From Mycobacterium simulans (GTDB lineage: Bacteria; Actinomycetota; Actinomycetes; Mycobacteriales; Mycobacteriaceae): a stretch of DNA of 64,000 bases. The notes below the pieces were generated by a model. The model was not told where the DNA came from, ran no database searches, and was given only the letters and a program-made list of their open reading frames with translations. The stretch covers positions 407,013 through 471,012 of the forward strand of contig NZ_OCVX01000007.1 in the NCBI RefSeq assembly GCF_900232995.1, in the 5' to 3' direction. The translations under genes and the position numbers were made by a program. Of this stretch, positions 8,760 to 17,354 are shown piece by piece (within the stretch, counting starts at the first letter, position 1; each line of letters begins with the position of its first letter).

Positions 8760-9614
8760 GTGCTGTCCGAATGGGAGCGGGCTGCAGTTCAAGACACCAT
8801 TCGGCGCGGTCTCAACGAGGACCTGTGCTACGGGCCGGACGTCACCACGATCTCGACGGTGCCCGCTGGCATGAAAGCCACCGCAGCGATGGTGACCCGG
8901 GAGCCTGGCGTGATCGCCGGAGTGGATATCGCGTTGTTGGTGCTCGACGAGGTGCTTGGTAGCGACGGCTACCAGGTGGTCGATCGGGTTAAGGACGGGG
9001 CCCGGTTGCAGCCGGGCGAATCGCTGTTGACGGTACGTGCCGAAACGCGCGGCCTGTTGACCGCCGAGCGGACGACGCTGAACCTGGTTTGCCACCTGTC
9101 CGGAATTGCCACGGCGACAGCCGCGTGGGTCGACGCGGTGCGCGGTACCAAAGCCAAAATCCGTGACACCCGCAAGACCCTGCCCGGCCTGCGCGCGCTG
9201 CAGAAGTATGCGGTGCGCGTCGGCGGGGGCGTCAATCACCGGCTGGGGCTGGGCGACGCCGCCTTGATCAAGGACAACCATGTTGCCGCTGCGGGATCGG
9301 TAGTCGACGCGTTACGGGCCGTGCGTGCCGCTGCGCCCGATCTGTCGTGCGAGGTCGAGGTGGACTCGCTGGAGCAGTTGGACGCTGTGCTGACCGAAAA
9401 GCCGGAGCTAGTCCTTCTGGATAACTTCCCGGTGTGGCAGACGCAGACGGCGGTACAGCGGCGCGATGCGTGCGCGCCCGCCGTTTTGTTGGAGTCATCC
9501 GGTGGGCTCAGCCTCGAGACCGCGGCGACGTACGCCAGCACCGGTGTGGATTTCCTCGCTGTGGGTGCGCTGACCCACTCGGTGCGCGTCCTCGATATTG
9601 GCTTGGATATGTAG
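8760..9614 (+). CDS. nadC: Nicotinate-nucleotide pyrophosphorylase (quinolinate phosphoribosyltransferase)
   Basis: Converts quinolinate and PRPP to nicotinate mononucleotide, ending the nadABC pathway. GTG 8760 gives 284 residues beginning VLSEWERAA, one short of the M. tuberculosis enzyme; TTG 8754 is an alternative. Motifs DTRKTLPGLR, GGGVNHRLGLGDAALIKDNH and EVEVDSLEQL are the family's phosphate- and substrate-binding segments. It starts 2 nt after nadB. Confidence 0.95.
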   Translation: MLSEWERAAVQDTIRRGLNEDLCYGPDVTTISTVPAGMKATAAMVTREPGVIAGVDIALLVLDEVLGSDGYQVVDRVKDGARLQPGESLLTVRAETRGLLTAERTTLNLVCHLSGIATATAAWVDAVRGTKAKIRDTRKTLPGLRALQKYAVRVGGGVNHRLGLGDAALIKDNHVAAAGSVVDALRAVRAAAPDLSCEVEVDSLEQLDAVLTEKPELVLLDNFPVWQTQTAVQRRDACAPAVLLESSGGLSLETAATYASTGVDFLAVGALTHSVRVLDIGLDM

Positions 9615-9631
9615 CCCCCGGACGACTGACT

Positions 9632-10369
9632 TCAAGTGCGCTCTGATCGCCCGTCAGCGGGCGGCTCGGCCGACGGGGCGGCCCTTCGGTTTGCCCGCAC
9701 CTTGATCCTTGGCCAGCGCTTACCCGGCGATCGCTGGATGGCGTATTCCCAATCCAAGCCCTGCCACAGCTGCCAACCGCGCCAGCGGGCGAGCAGACAC
9801 AGCGCAGCGCCGATGCCGGTCCCCACGACCGTGCCTGCGGGTGCGTGCCCGCTATAGGTGAAGAACACAACCACCAGGCTGGCAGCGACAGCGCAGGTGG
9901 CATAGAGGGTGTTACCGCCGAAGATCTGTGGAATTCGTCGGACCGTCAGGTCCCGCAACGCTCCACCGCCGACCGCGGTTATGGTGCCCAACAGCACTGC
10001 CGCCAGCCAGCCCAGGCCGACTTCCAACGTCTTCTGTGCGCCCGCTGCGGCCCAACAACCCAGCGCCAGGGCATCCACCACCGGAAATGTCAGTCTCCAG
10101 ACGCGGTCGTGCACCGGCGCGAGGAAGGCGACGACCGCTCCAGCGACCGCGGTTACCACGTACAAATAGTCGGTGAGCGCGATTGGCGCTCCGTGTTGCA
10201 GCAGGGTGTCCCGGATAAGTCCACCGCCGAGGCCGGACAGGATTGCCAGCGCGACAAACCCGACGGGATCCATCCGCAGTTCGCGCGCCACGATTCCGCC
10301 GAGCACTGCATTGCCAAACACCCCGGCGAGATCGATCACCCGAAGAAATTCACCAACCGTGCCAGTCAC
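9632..10369 (-). CDS. TRIC-type (UPF0126) cation channel membrane protein
   Basis: 245 residues with seven predicted spans and an internal duplication: each half carries the glycine-kinked motif GGG-x-RD (GGGLIRDTLL at 48, GGGALRDLTV at 134), the hallmark of TRIC / UPF0126 proteins, which form trimeric potassium-type cation channels. A basic tail (residues 205-245) follows the last span. Convergent with nadC, 17 bp from its stop. Family firm, ion not known. Confidence 0.85.
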   Translation of the reverse strand: MTGTVGEFLRVIDLAGVFGNAVLGGIVARELRMDPVGFVALAILSGLGGGLIRDTLLQHGAPIALTDYLYVVTAVAGAVVAFLAPVHDRVWRLTFPVVDALALGCWAAAGAQKTLEVGLGWLAAVLLGTITAVGGGALRDLTVRRIPQIFGGNTLYATCAVAASLVVVFFTYSGHAPAGTVVGTGIGAALCLLARWRGWQLWQGLDWEYAIQRSPGKRWPRIKVRANRRAAPSAEPPADGRSERT

Positions 10370-10487
10370 GGCACAACGGTAGCCACGACTGTGCGTTTAG
10401 GGCGTTGATCGTGAATAGCGGGCGGAATTTCGGCCACATCTCCACTCGGACGTCACGCTCGATGCCCTGGGCACACACTCAAGCCGC

Positions 10488-10898
10488 TCAGGCGATATCG
10501 GCGACGAACACCCCCATCCGGCGCAGCTGCGCGCGGGCCATAAATGGCAACCCTTCACCGTCGGCGCCGGCGGGCAGAATTCGCGCGTTGGTGACGTGCA
10601 CCGTACGGCGGGTGAATTGCACGTCTGCTTCGCCTGCGGCCAGCACGTTCTTGACCCAGTCGGTCTTGCCGTGGCCCAGTGCGATCGCCAGCACATTGCC
10701 TTTGCGGTAAGCGGTCACGATGGTCTGATACGGTTTGCCGGATTTGCGGCCGCGATGGGTGATGGTTGCCGTTCCAGGCAGGTAGCGCGCGATCGGCTTC
10801 AACGCTGGGTTGATGTATTTGATCTGAATGCGCTCGAACCATGGCGGGAACAACATCGGAACCCCAGGGGCGTTGTTGGGGTGATCCTTTGCGGACAT
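10488..10898 (-). CDS. Deazaflavin (F420)-dependent nitroreductase-family protein
   Basis: 136 residues from ATG 10898, the length I recall for Rv1598c. The segment ITHRGRKSGKPYQTIV and the following split-barrel strands are typical of the DUF385 / Ddn family, which reduces quinones or other substrates using F420H2. Longer readings to 11141 run antisense into hisD and look non-coding. Divergent from hisD with 56 bp between start codons. Confidence 0.88.
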   Translation of the reverse strand: MSAKDHPNNAPGVPMLFPPWFERIQIKYINPALKPIARYLPGTATITHRGRKSGKPYQTIVTAYRKGNVLAIALGHGKTDWVKNVLAAGEADVQFTRRTVHVTNARILPAGADGEGLPFMARAQLRRMGVFVADIA

Positions 10899-10954
10899 GG
10901 GAGCCACACTACCGGTCGGATATCGACTTGAGCTGCTCTGGGACAATGGTCCAC

Positions 10955-12301
10955 GTGAACACACCCCCTGCGGTACTGGCCCGCATCGACTTGCGGCGCG
11001 CGGATTTGACGCCTGCCCGGTTGCGGGCCGCTCTACCGCGCGGTGGCGCCGACGTGGAGAGCGTGTTGCCGAAGGTGCGGCCCATCGTGCAGGCTGTCGC
11101 TGAGCGAGGCGCCGAAGCGGCATTGGAATTCGGCGCGTCATTCGACGGCGTGCGGCCCGCAGCGGTCCGGGTGCCCGACGCCGCTCTGGACGCGGCGATG
11201 GCCGAGCTGGACCGCGACGTACGCGATGCGCTGCAGGTGATGATCGAACGAACCCGCGCGGTGCACGCGGATCAGCGCCGCACCGATGTAACCACGACGC
11301 TGGGTCCCGGCGCGACGGTCACCGAGCGCTGGGTTCCTGTCGAGCGGGTGGGCCTATACGTGCCCGGGGGCAACGCGGTGTCCCCGTCCAGCGTGGTGAT
11401 GAATGTGGTGCCGGCACAGGCCGCCGGTGTGGGCTCGCTGGTGGTCGCGAGCCCGCCACAGGCGCGGTACCCGGGTCAGTTTCATGGACTGCCGCATCCG
11501 ACGATCCTGGCCGCGGCCCGGCTACTCGGGGTCGACGAGGTTTGGGCCGTCGGCGGTGCGCAGGCGGTGGCGTTGCTGGCTTACGGCGACACCGATACCG
11601 ATGGTTCTGAACTCGCGCCGGTCGACATGATCCCCGGCCCCGGCAATATCTACGTCACCGCCGCCAAGCGGTTGTGCCGCTCCCAGGTCGGCATCGACGC
11701 CGAAGCCGGGCCAACCGAGATCGCCACCCTCGCCGACCACACCGCCGATCCAGCGCATGTGGCGGCCGACCTGATCAGTCAGGCCGAACACGACGAGATG
11801 GCCGCCAGCGTGCTGGTCACCCACAGCCCGGACCTTGCCGACGCCACGGACACGGAACTGTCCGCCCAGCTGCAGACCACCGTGCACCGGGAAAGGGTGA
11901 CGGCCGCGCTGTCGGGGCGCCAGTCGGCCATCATCCTGGTCGACGACCTGGATGCCGGGGTCAAGGTGGTGAACGCTTATGCCGCTGAGCATTTGGAGAT
12001 TCAGACGGCCGACGCTGCGCAGGTCGCCGGTCGGATACGTTCGGCCGGCGCCATTTTCGTCGGTCCATGGTCGCCGGTCAGTCTCGGCGACTACTGTGCC
12101 GGTTCCAACCACGTGTTGCCGACCGCGGGCTGCGCCCGGCATTCCAGCGGCCTGTCTGTGCAGACCTTCCTGCGCGGCATCCACGTCGTCGACTACACCG
12201 AGGCGGCGCTCAAAGACCTCTCCGGCCACGTGATCACGCTTGCCAAGGCCGAGGACCTGCCGGCCCACGGTGAGGCGGTACGGCGGAGGTTCGAGCGATG
12301 A
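10955..12301 (+). CDS. hisD: Histidinol dehydrogenase
   Basis: Zinc enzyme oxidising histidinol to histidine through histidinal, the last two steps of the pathway. The PGPGNIYVTAAKR, GPTEI, SQAEHDE and GAIFVGPWSP segments of the family are present, with zinc-binding Gln/His/Asp residues in SQAEHD and near the C-terminal HGEAV. GTG 10955 (VNTPPAVLARIDL) is taken as start; ATG 10946 is equally open. Neither has a good ribosome site, so a leaderless start is possible. First gene of the his operon; its stop overlaps hisC. Confidence 0.96.
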   Translation: MNTPPAVLARIDLRRADLTPARLRAALPRGGADVESVLPKVRPIVQAVAERGAEAALEFGASFDGVRPAAVRVPDAALDAAMAELDRDVRDALQVMIERTRAVHADQRRTDVTTTLGPGATVTERWVPVERVGLYVPGGNAVSPSSVVMNVVPAQAAGVGSLVVASPPQARYPGQFHGLPHPTILAAARLLGVDEVWAVGGAQAVALLAYGDTDTDGSELAPVDMIPGPGNIYVTAAKRLCRSQVGIDAEAGPTEIATLADHTADPAHVAADLISQAEHDEMAASVLVTHSPDLADATDTELSAQLQTTVHRERVTAALSGRQSAIILVDDLDAGVKVVNAYAAEHLEIQTADAAQVAGRIRSAGAIFVGPWSPVSLGDYCAGSNHVLPTAGCARHSSGLSVQTFLRGIHVVDYTEAALKDLSGHVITLAKAEDLPAHGEAVRRRFER

Positions 12302-13431
12302 CCGCACGCCGACCCACATTGGACGATCTGCCGCTGCGCGAGGACTTGCGCGGCAAATCGCCATATGGCGCACCCCAATTGCCGGTACCGGTGCGGCTCA
12401 ACACCAATGAGAACCCCCACCCGCCTACCCAGGCATTGGTCGACGACGTCGTGCGGTCGGTGCGGGAGGCCGCCGCGGATCTGCACCGCTACCCCGACCG
12501 AGACGCGGTGGCGCTGCGCACCGACCTGGCCAGTTACCTCACGGCGCAAACCGGCACCCAGCTTGGCGTCGAAAATGTTTGGGCTGCAAACGGTTCCAAC
12601 GAGATTCTGCAACAGCTCTTGCAGGCGTTCGGCGGACCTGGGCGGATCGCGATCGGCTTCGTCCCGTCCTACTCGATGCATCCGATCATCGCCGATGGAA
12701 CCCACACCGAGTGGCTCGAAACGGTTCGGGCCGACGACTTCAGTCTCGACGTCGATGCCGCCGTCGCCGCCGTGGTCGACCGCCAGCCTGATGTGGTGTT
12801 CATCGCCAGCCCCAATAACCCGTCCGGGCAAAGTGTTTCGCTACCAGACCTGCGTAGGCTGCTTGAGGTGGCGTCGGGCATCCTGATTGTCGATGAGGCC
12901 TACGGTGAATTCTCGTCCCGACCCAGTGCGGTGGCATTGATCGAGGAATATCCGACCAGGCTTATCGTCACGCGCACCATGAGCAAGGCGTTCGCCTTCG
13001 CCGGCGGCAGGCTCGGATACTTGATTGCTACGCCGGCTTTGGTTGAGGCGATGTTATTGGTGCGGCTGCCGTATCACCTGTCGTCGGTCACCCAAGCTGC
13101 TGCCCGGGCTGCGCTGCGGCACGCCGACGACACACTGGGCAGCGTTGCCACGCTGATCGCCGAACGCGAACGGGTGACAACGGCGTTGACCGACATGGGG
13201 TTTCAGGTCATACCCAGCGACGCCAACTTTGTGCTGTTCGGGCAATTCGTCGCCGCGCCGGCCGCCTGGCAGCACTATCTGGACAGCGGAGTACTGATCC
13301 GCGACGTCGGGATCGCCGGCTACCTGCGCAGCACCATCGGATTGGCCGACGAGAACGATGCTTTCCTGCGCGCGAGCGCCCGGATCGCCGCCACCGACTT
13401 GGCCCCAGCCACCCCCGTAGGAGCACCGTGA
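12298..13431 (+). CDS. hisC: Histidinol-phosphate aminotransferase
   Basis: PLP enzyme converting imidazole-acetol phosphate and glutamate to histidinol phosphate. 377 residues; ATG 12298 overlaps the hisD stop. The Schiff-base lysine lies in RTMSKAFAFAGGRLGY, the PLP-contacting Asp in IVDEAYGEF, and NTNENP and SPNNPSG are the other class-I/II aminotransferase motifs. Overlaps hisB by 4 bp. Confidence 0.97.
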   Translation: MTARRPTLDDLPLREDLRGKSPYGAPQLPVPVRLNTNENPHPPTQALVDDVVRSVREAAADLHRYPDRDAVALRTDLASYLTAQTGTQLGVENVWAANGSNEILQQLLQAFGGPGRIAIGFVPSYSMHPIIADGTHTEWLETVRADDFSLDVDAAVAAVVDRQPDVVFIASPNNPSGQSVSLPDLRRLLEVASGILIVDEAYGEFSSRPSAVALIEEYPTRLIVTRTMSKAFAFAGGRLGYLIATPALVEAMLLVRLPYHLSSVTQAAARAALRHADDTLGSVATLIAERERVTTALTDMGFQVIPSDANFVLFGQFVAAPAAWQHYLDSGVLIRDVGIAGYLRSTIGLADENDAFLRASARIAATDLAPATPVGAP

Positions 13432-14048
13432 CAACGCTTGCGACCCGCCGCGCGCGCATAGAACGCCGCACCAAGGAATCCGACATCGTGATCGAGCTCG
13501 ACCTGGACGGCACCGGACAGGTTGATGTGGACACCGGTGTCCCGTTCTACGACCACATGCTGACCGCGTTGGGCAGCCACGCCAGCTTCGACCTGATCGT
13601 GCGAACGAAGGGCGATGTTGAGATCGAAGCGCACCACACCGTGGAGGACACCGCGATCGCGCTAGGCCAGGCGCTCGGCCAGGCCCTGGGCGACAAGAAG
13701 GGCATCCGCCGGTTTGGCGACGCCTTCATCCCGATGGACGAGACACTGGCACATGCCGCTGTCGACGTCTCCGGCCGTCCCTATTGTGTGCACACGGGGG
13801 AGCCGGATCACCTGCAGCACACCACCATTGCGGGAAGCGCGGTGCCTTATCACACGGTCATTAACCGGCACGTGTTCGAATCGCTGGCCATGAACGCGCG
13901 TATCGCGCTGCACGTGCGCGTCCTATACGGACGCGACCCGCACCACATCACCGAAGCGCAATACAAGGCCGTCGCCCGCGCGTTACGTCAGGCTGTCGAG
14001 CCCGACCCGCGCGTTTCGGGAGTGCCATCCACCAAAGGCGTCCTGTGA
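13428..14048 (+). CDS. hisB: Imidazoleglycerol-phosphate dehydratase
   Basis: Dehydrates imidazole glycerol phosphate to imidazole-acetol phosphate. 206 residues, monofunctional (no histidinol-phosphatase domain). Mn-binding motifs FYDHMLTALGSHA, EAHHTVEDTAIALG and the C-terminal HHITEAQYKA are intact. GTG 13428 overlaps the hisC stop and the gene overlaps hisH by 4 bp, so translation is probably coupled. Confidence 0.97.
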   Translation: MTTLATRRARIERRTKESDIVIELDLDGTGQVDVDTGVPFYDHMLTALGSHASFDLIVRTKGDVEIEAHHTVEDTAIALGQALGQALGDKKGIRRFGDAFIPMDETLAHAAVDVSGRPYCVHTGEPDHLQHTTIAGSAVPYHTVINRHVFESLAMNARIALHVRVLYGRDPHHITEAQYKAVARALRQAVEPDPRVSGVPSTKGVL

Positions 14049-14659
14049 AATCGGTGGTGGTCATGGACTACGGTTCGGGCAATTTGCGGTCGGCGCAACG
14101 TGCGTTGGAGCGCGTCGGCGCCTCCGTCGATGTGACCGCGGACGGTGACGCTGCATTGGCCGCCGACGGACTCGTAGTGCCCGGCGTCGGTGCGTTTGAT
14201 GCTTGCATGACGGGGTTGCGGAAAATCGGTGGTGACCGAATCATCGCCGAGCGGATAGCCGATGGACGCCCGGTATTGGGGGTCTGCGTCGGCATGCAGA
14301 TCTTGTTTGCTCGCGGCGTTGAGTTCGGGGCGGAGACAACAGGGTGCGGACAATGGCCCGGTGCCGTCACTCGGTTGGACGCGCCGGTGATCCCGCACAT
14401 GGGCTGGAACGTCGTGCAAGCCGCACCAGGCAGTGCGCTCTTCAAAGGTTTGGATGCCGACGCCCGGTTCTATTTCGTGCACTCCTACGCCGCCCAGCGA
14501 TGGGAGGGGTCTGCCGGAGCCCTGCTGACGTGGGCCACGCACCAGGTGCCGTTCCTGGCTGCGGTTGAGGACGGGCCGCTGGCCGCCACCCAATTCCACC
14601 CGGAGAAGAGCGGGGACGGTGGCGCGGCGATTTTGAGCAACTGGGTCGAGGGGCTTTAG
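14045..14659 (+). CDS. hisH: Imidazole glycerol phosphate synthase glutaminase subunit
   Basis: Class I glutamine amidotransferase that feeds ammonia to HisF. The triad is visible: Cys in GVCVGMQ, His and Glu in QFHPEKSG. 204 residues, GTG 14045 overlapping hisB. The partner hisF lies two genes downstream, after priA and impA. Confidence 0.97.
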   Translation: MKSVVVMDYGSGNLRSAQRALERVGASVDVTADGDAALAADGLVVPGVGAFDACMTGLRKIGGDRIIAERIADGRPVLGVCVGMQILFARGVEFGAETTGCGQWPGAVTRLDAPVIPHMGWNVVQAAPGSALFKGLDADARFYFVHSYAAQRWEGSAGALLTWATHQVPFLAAVEDGPLAATQFHPEKSGDGGAAILSNWVEGL

Positions 14660-14662
14660 AAA

Positions 14663-15415
14663 ATGCAAGCGATGCCGTTGATTTTGTTACCCGCTGTCGA
14701 CGTGGTCGAGGGTCGCGCCGTGCGGCTGGTGCAAGGGAAGGCCGGCAGTGAAACCGAGTACGGCTCAGCGCTTGACGCCGCTCTGGGCTGGCAGCGCGAT
14801 GGAGCCGACTGGATCCACCTCGTCGACCTGGATGCCGCCTTCGGCCGCGGCTCCAACCGGGAACTCCTGGCCGAAGTGGTGGGCAAGCTTGACGTGCAGG
14901 TCGAGCTGTCCGGCGGTATCCGTGACGATGATTCCTTGACCGCTGCGCTGGCCACTGGCTGCGCACGGGTCAATCTGGGTACGGCTGCGTTGGAGAACCC
15001 GCAGTGGTGCGCGCGGGTGATCGCCGAGCATGGTGACAAGGTCGCCGTCGGTCTGGACGTCCAAATCGTCGATGGCGAGCACAGATTGCGTGGTCGCGGC
15101 TGGGAGACCGACGGCGGCGACTTGTGGGATGTGCTGGAACGCCTTGACGGTGAAGGATGTTCGCGGTTCGTGGTCACCGATGTCACTAAGGACGGCACGC
15201 TGGGCGGTCCCAATCTCGAGCTACTGGCCGGGGTCGCGGATCGCACCGACGCCCCGGTGATCGCGTCGGGTGGTGTGTCCAGCCTCGACGACCTGCGCGC
15301 CTTGAACAACCTAGCCACTCTCACCGGCCGGGGGATCGAGGGCGCGATCGTAGGCAAGGCCCTTTATGCGGGGCGCTTCACCCTCCCGCAGGCGCTGGCC
15401 GCGGTCCAGGAGTAG
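14663..15415 (+). CDS. priA: Phosphoribosyl isomerase A (HisA/TrpF dual)
   Basis: (beta/alpha)8 isomerase that in actinobacteria acts on both ProFAR (histidine) and phosphoribosylanthranilate (tryptophan). Asp in LPAVDVVEG at the start of strand 1 and Asp in VTDVTKDGTLGGPN at mid-barrel are the catalytic pair. The window's trp cluster has no trpF, which fits the dual role. 250 residues from ATG 14663 (GAGGGG 9 nt upstream); ATG 14672 is possible. A small insertion (ALNNLATL near residue 214) is seen relative to the M. tuberculosis sequence as I recall it. Confidence 0.96.
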   Translation: MQAMPLILLPAVDVVEGRAVRLVQGKAGSETEYGSALDAALGWQRDGADWIHLVDLDAAFGRGSNRELLAEVVGKLDVQVELSGGIRDDDSLTAALATGCARVNLGTAALENPQWCARVIAEHGDKVAVGLDVQIVDGEHRLRGRGWETDGGDLWDVLERLDGEGCSRFVVTDVTKDGTLGGPNLELLAGVADRTDAPVIASGGVSSLDDLRALNNLATLTGRGIEGAIVGKALYAGRFTLPQALAAVQE

Positions 15416-15422
15416 GCCTGCG

Positions 15423-16223
15423 ATGGATCTGGACGCGCTGGTGGTCGAGGCGTCGGCAATTCTCGATGCCGCCGCCGAGCCGTTTCTCGCCGGCCATCGT
15501 GCCGATTCAGCGGTCCCCAAGAAGGGCAACGACTTCGCCACCGAGGTCGACCTTGCGATCGAGCGTCAGGTGGTCGCCGCGCTGGTCGAAGCGACCGGAA
15601 TCGACGTACACGGCGAGGAATTCGGCGGCCCGTCCCTCGATTTGCCGTGGGTCTGGGTGTTGGACCCCATCGACGGCACGATCAACTACGCTGCCGGATC
15701 GCCAATGGCCGCGATCCTGTTGGGCTTGCTGCACAATGGCGAGCCGGTGGCGGGCCTGCCCTGGTTGCCGTTCACCGACGAGCGATACACCGCCGTAACC
15801 GGCGGCCCGCTGATGAAAAACGGTGTAGCGCAGCCCTCGCTGGCTCCGGCCGAGCTGTCCGACACGCTCGTCGCCGCCGGATCCTTGAGCGCGGACTCAC
15901 GGGGCCGGTTCCCGGGGCGCTATCGGGCGGCGGTGCTGGAGAATCTCAGCCGTGTGTCGTCGCGGTTGCGTATGCACGGTTCCACCGGCATCGATCTCGC
16001 CTATGTCGCCGACGGAATTCTCGGTGGCGCAATAAGTTTCGGCAGTCACGTGTGGGACCACGCCGCCGGCGTCGCGCTGGTGCGGGCCGCAGGCGGCGTG
16101 GTCACCAACCTGGCCGGCGAACCGTGGACTACGGCGTCGCGGTCCGCTCTTGCGGCCGCCCCTGGCGTGCACGCCGAGATTATCGAGATCCTGCGCAGCA
16201 CAGGCGAACCGGAGGACTACTGA
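15423..16223 (+). CDS. impA: Inositol monophosphatase family phosphatase ImpA
   Basis: 266 residues from ATG 15423. Metal-binding motifs of the Mg-dependent, Li-sensitive family are visible: EEFGG, WVLDPIDGTINYA and the C-terminal HVWDHAAG. It sits between priA and hisF as in M. tuberculosis. The family includes inositol-1-phosphatases and histidinol-phosphatases; the position inside the his operon makes a role with histidinol phosphate conceivable, but the sequence alone does not decide. Confidence 0.9.
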   Translation: MDLDALVVEASAILDAAAEPFLAGHRADSAVPKKGNDFATEVDLAIERQVVAALVEATGIDVHGEEFGGPSLDLPWVWVLDPIDGTINYAAGSPMAAILLGLLHNGEPVAGLPWLPFTDERYTAVTGGPLMKNGVAQPSLAPAELSDTLVAAGSLSADSRGRFPGRYRAAVLENLSRVSSRLRMHGSTGIDLAYVADGILGGAISFGSHVWDHAAGVALVRAAGGVVTNLAGEPWTTASRSALAAAPGVHAEIIEILRSTGEPEDY

Positions 16224-16224
16224 G

Positions 16225-17010
16225 ATGTCCCCAGGTAATGGTCTCGCGGTACGAGTGATCCCGTGCCTGGATGTTGACGATGGTCGGGTGGTCAAAGGAG
16301 TCAATTTCGAGAACCTCCGCGATGCCGGAGATCCCGTAGAGCTTGCCGCCGTCTATGACGCCGAGGGTGCCGACGAACTGACGTTTCTCGACGTGACCGC
16401 GTCGTCCTCGGGCAGGGCCACCATGCTGGAGGTGGTGCGCCGCACCGCCGAACAGGTGTTCATTCCGTTGACGGTTGGCGGCGGGGTGCGCACCGTGACC
16501 GACGTCGACATGTTGCTGCGCGCGGGGGCCGACAAGGTCTCGATCAACACCGCCGCTATCGCCCGTCCCGAGTTGCTGGCCGAGATGGCAAGGCAGTTCG
16601 GGTCGCAATGCATTGTGCTGTCCGTCGATGCGCGCACGGTTCCCGCCGGCTCCGCACCGACACCGTCGGGCTGGGAGGTCACCACCCACGGTGGCCGTAG
16701 GGGCACCGGTATCGACGCGGTCGAATGGGCGGCCCACGGTGCCGCGCTTGGAGTGGGGGAGATCCTGCTGAACTCGATGGATGCCGACGGCACCAAAGCC
16801 GGTTTCGACTTGGCGATGCTGCGCGCGGTACGCGCCGCGGTCACCGTTCCGGTCATCGCCAGCGGCGGAGCCGGCGCAGTAGAGCACTTTGCACCCGCGG
16901 TTGCGGCGGGAGCCGACGCGGTATTGGCGGCCAGCGTCTTTCACTTCCGGGAGCTGACGATCGGACAGGTGAAGGCCGCGATGGCGGCAGAAGGGATCAC
17001 CGTGCGATGA
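16225..17010 (+). CDS. hisF: Imidazole glycerol phosphate synthase cyclase subunit
   Basis: Cyclase barrel partner of HisH, making imidazole glycerol phosphate and AICAR. 261 residues from ATG 16225. Catalytic Asp residues lie in VIPCLDVDDGRVVKG and IVLSVDARTV; phosphate-binding GGGVR and ASGGAG motifs are present. Starts 1 nt after the impA stop and overlaps hisI. Confidence 0.97.
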   Translation: MSPGNGLAVRVIPCLDVDDGRVVKGVNFENLRDAGDPVELAAVYDAEGADELTFLDVTASSSGRATMLEVVRRTAEQVFIPLTVGGGVRTVTDVDMLLRAGADKVSINTAAIARPELLAEMARQFGSQCIVLSVDARTVPAGSAPTPSGWEVTTHGGRRGTGIDAVEWAAHGAALGVGEILLNSMDADGTKAGFDLAMLRAVRAAVTVPVIASGGAGAVEHFAPAVAAGADAVLAASVFHFRELTIGQVKAAMAAEGITVR

Positions 17011-17354
17011 CGCTTGATCGGGCTATCGCCGCGCGCCTCAAGCGCAACGCCGAAGGGTTGGTTACCGCCGTCGTTCAGGAGCGTGGCAGCGGCGATGTGC
17101 TGATGGTCGCATGGATGGACGACGACGCATTGGCTCGCACGCTCGAAACCCGCGAGGCTACCTATTTTTCGCGCTCGCGTGGCCAACAGTGGATCAAAGG
17201 CGCGACATCGGGCCACACCCAGCACGTCCACTCCGTGCGATTGGACTGTGATGGGGACACGGTGCTTTTGACCGTCGACCAGGTTGGCGGAGCCTGCCAC
17301 ACCGGTGACCACAGTTGCTTCGACGCCGCCGTGCTACTCGAACCCGAGGATTGA
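17007..17354 (+). CDS. hisI: Phosphoribosyl-AMP cyclohydrolase
   Basis: Opens the adenine ring of PR-AMP in histidine synthesis. 115 residues from ATG 17007, overlapping hisF. Metal-ligand motifs DCDGD and ACHTGDHSCF are intact, and TYFSRSRGQQWIKG is the conserved substrate segment. The PR-ATP pyrophosphatase (hisE) is not in the window. The stop codon touches the stop codon of the convergent kinase gene with no gap. Confidence 0.97.
   Translation: MTLDRAIAARLKRNAEGLVTAVVQERGSGDVLMVAWMDDDALARTLETREATYFSRSRGQQWIKGATSGHTQHVHSVRLDCDGDTVLLTVDQVGGACHTGDHSCFDAAVLLEPED

Noticed and set aside
11522..12373. 283-codon minus-strand frame opposite hisD
   Set aside because: hisD is complete and conserved; the antisense frame has no recognisable features.
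15423..16223. ImpA as the histidinol-phosphatase (HisN)
   Set aside because: Position suggests it, but the sequence fits the general inositol monophosphatase family and HisN is encoded elsewhere in M. tuberculosis as I recall.
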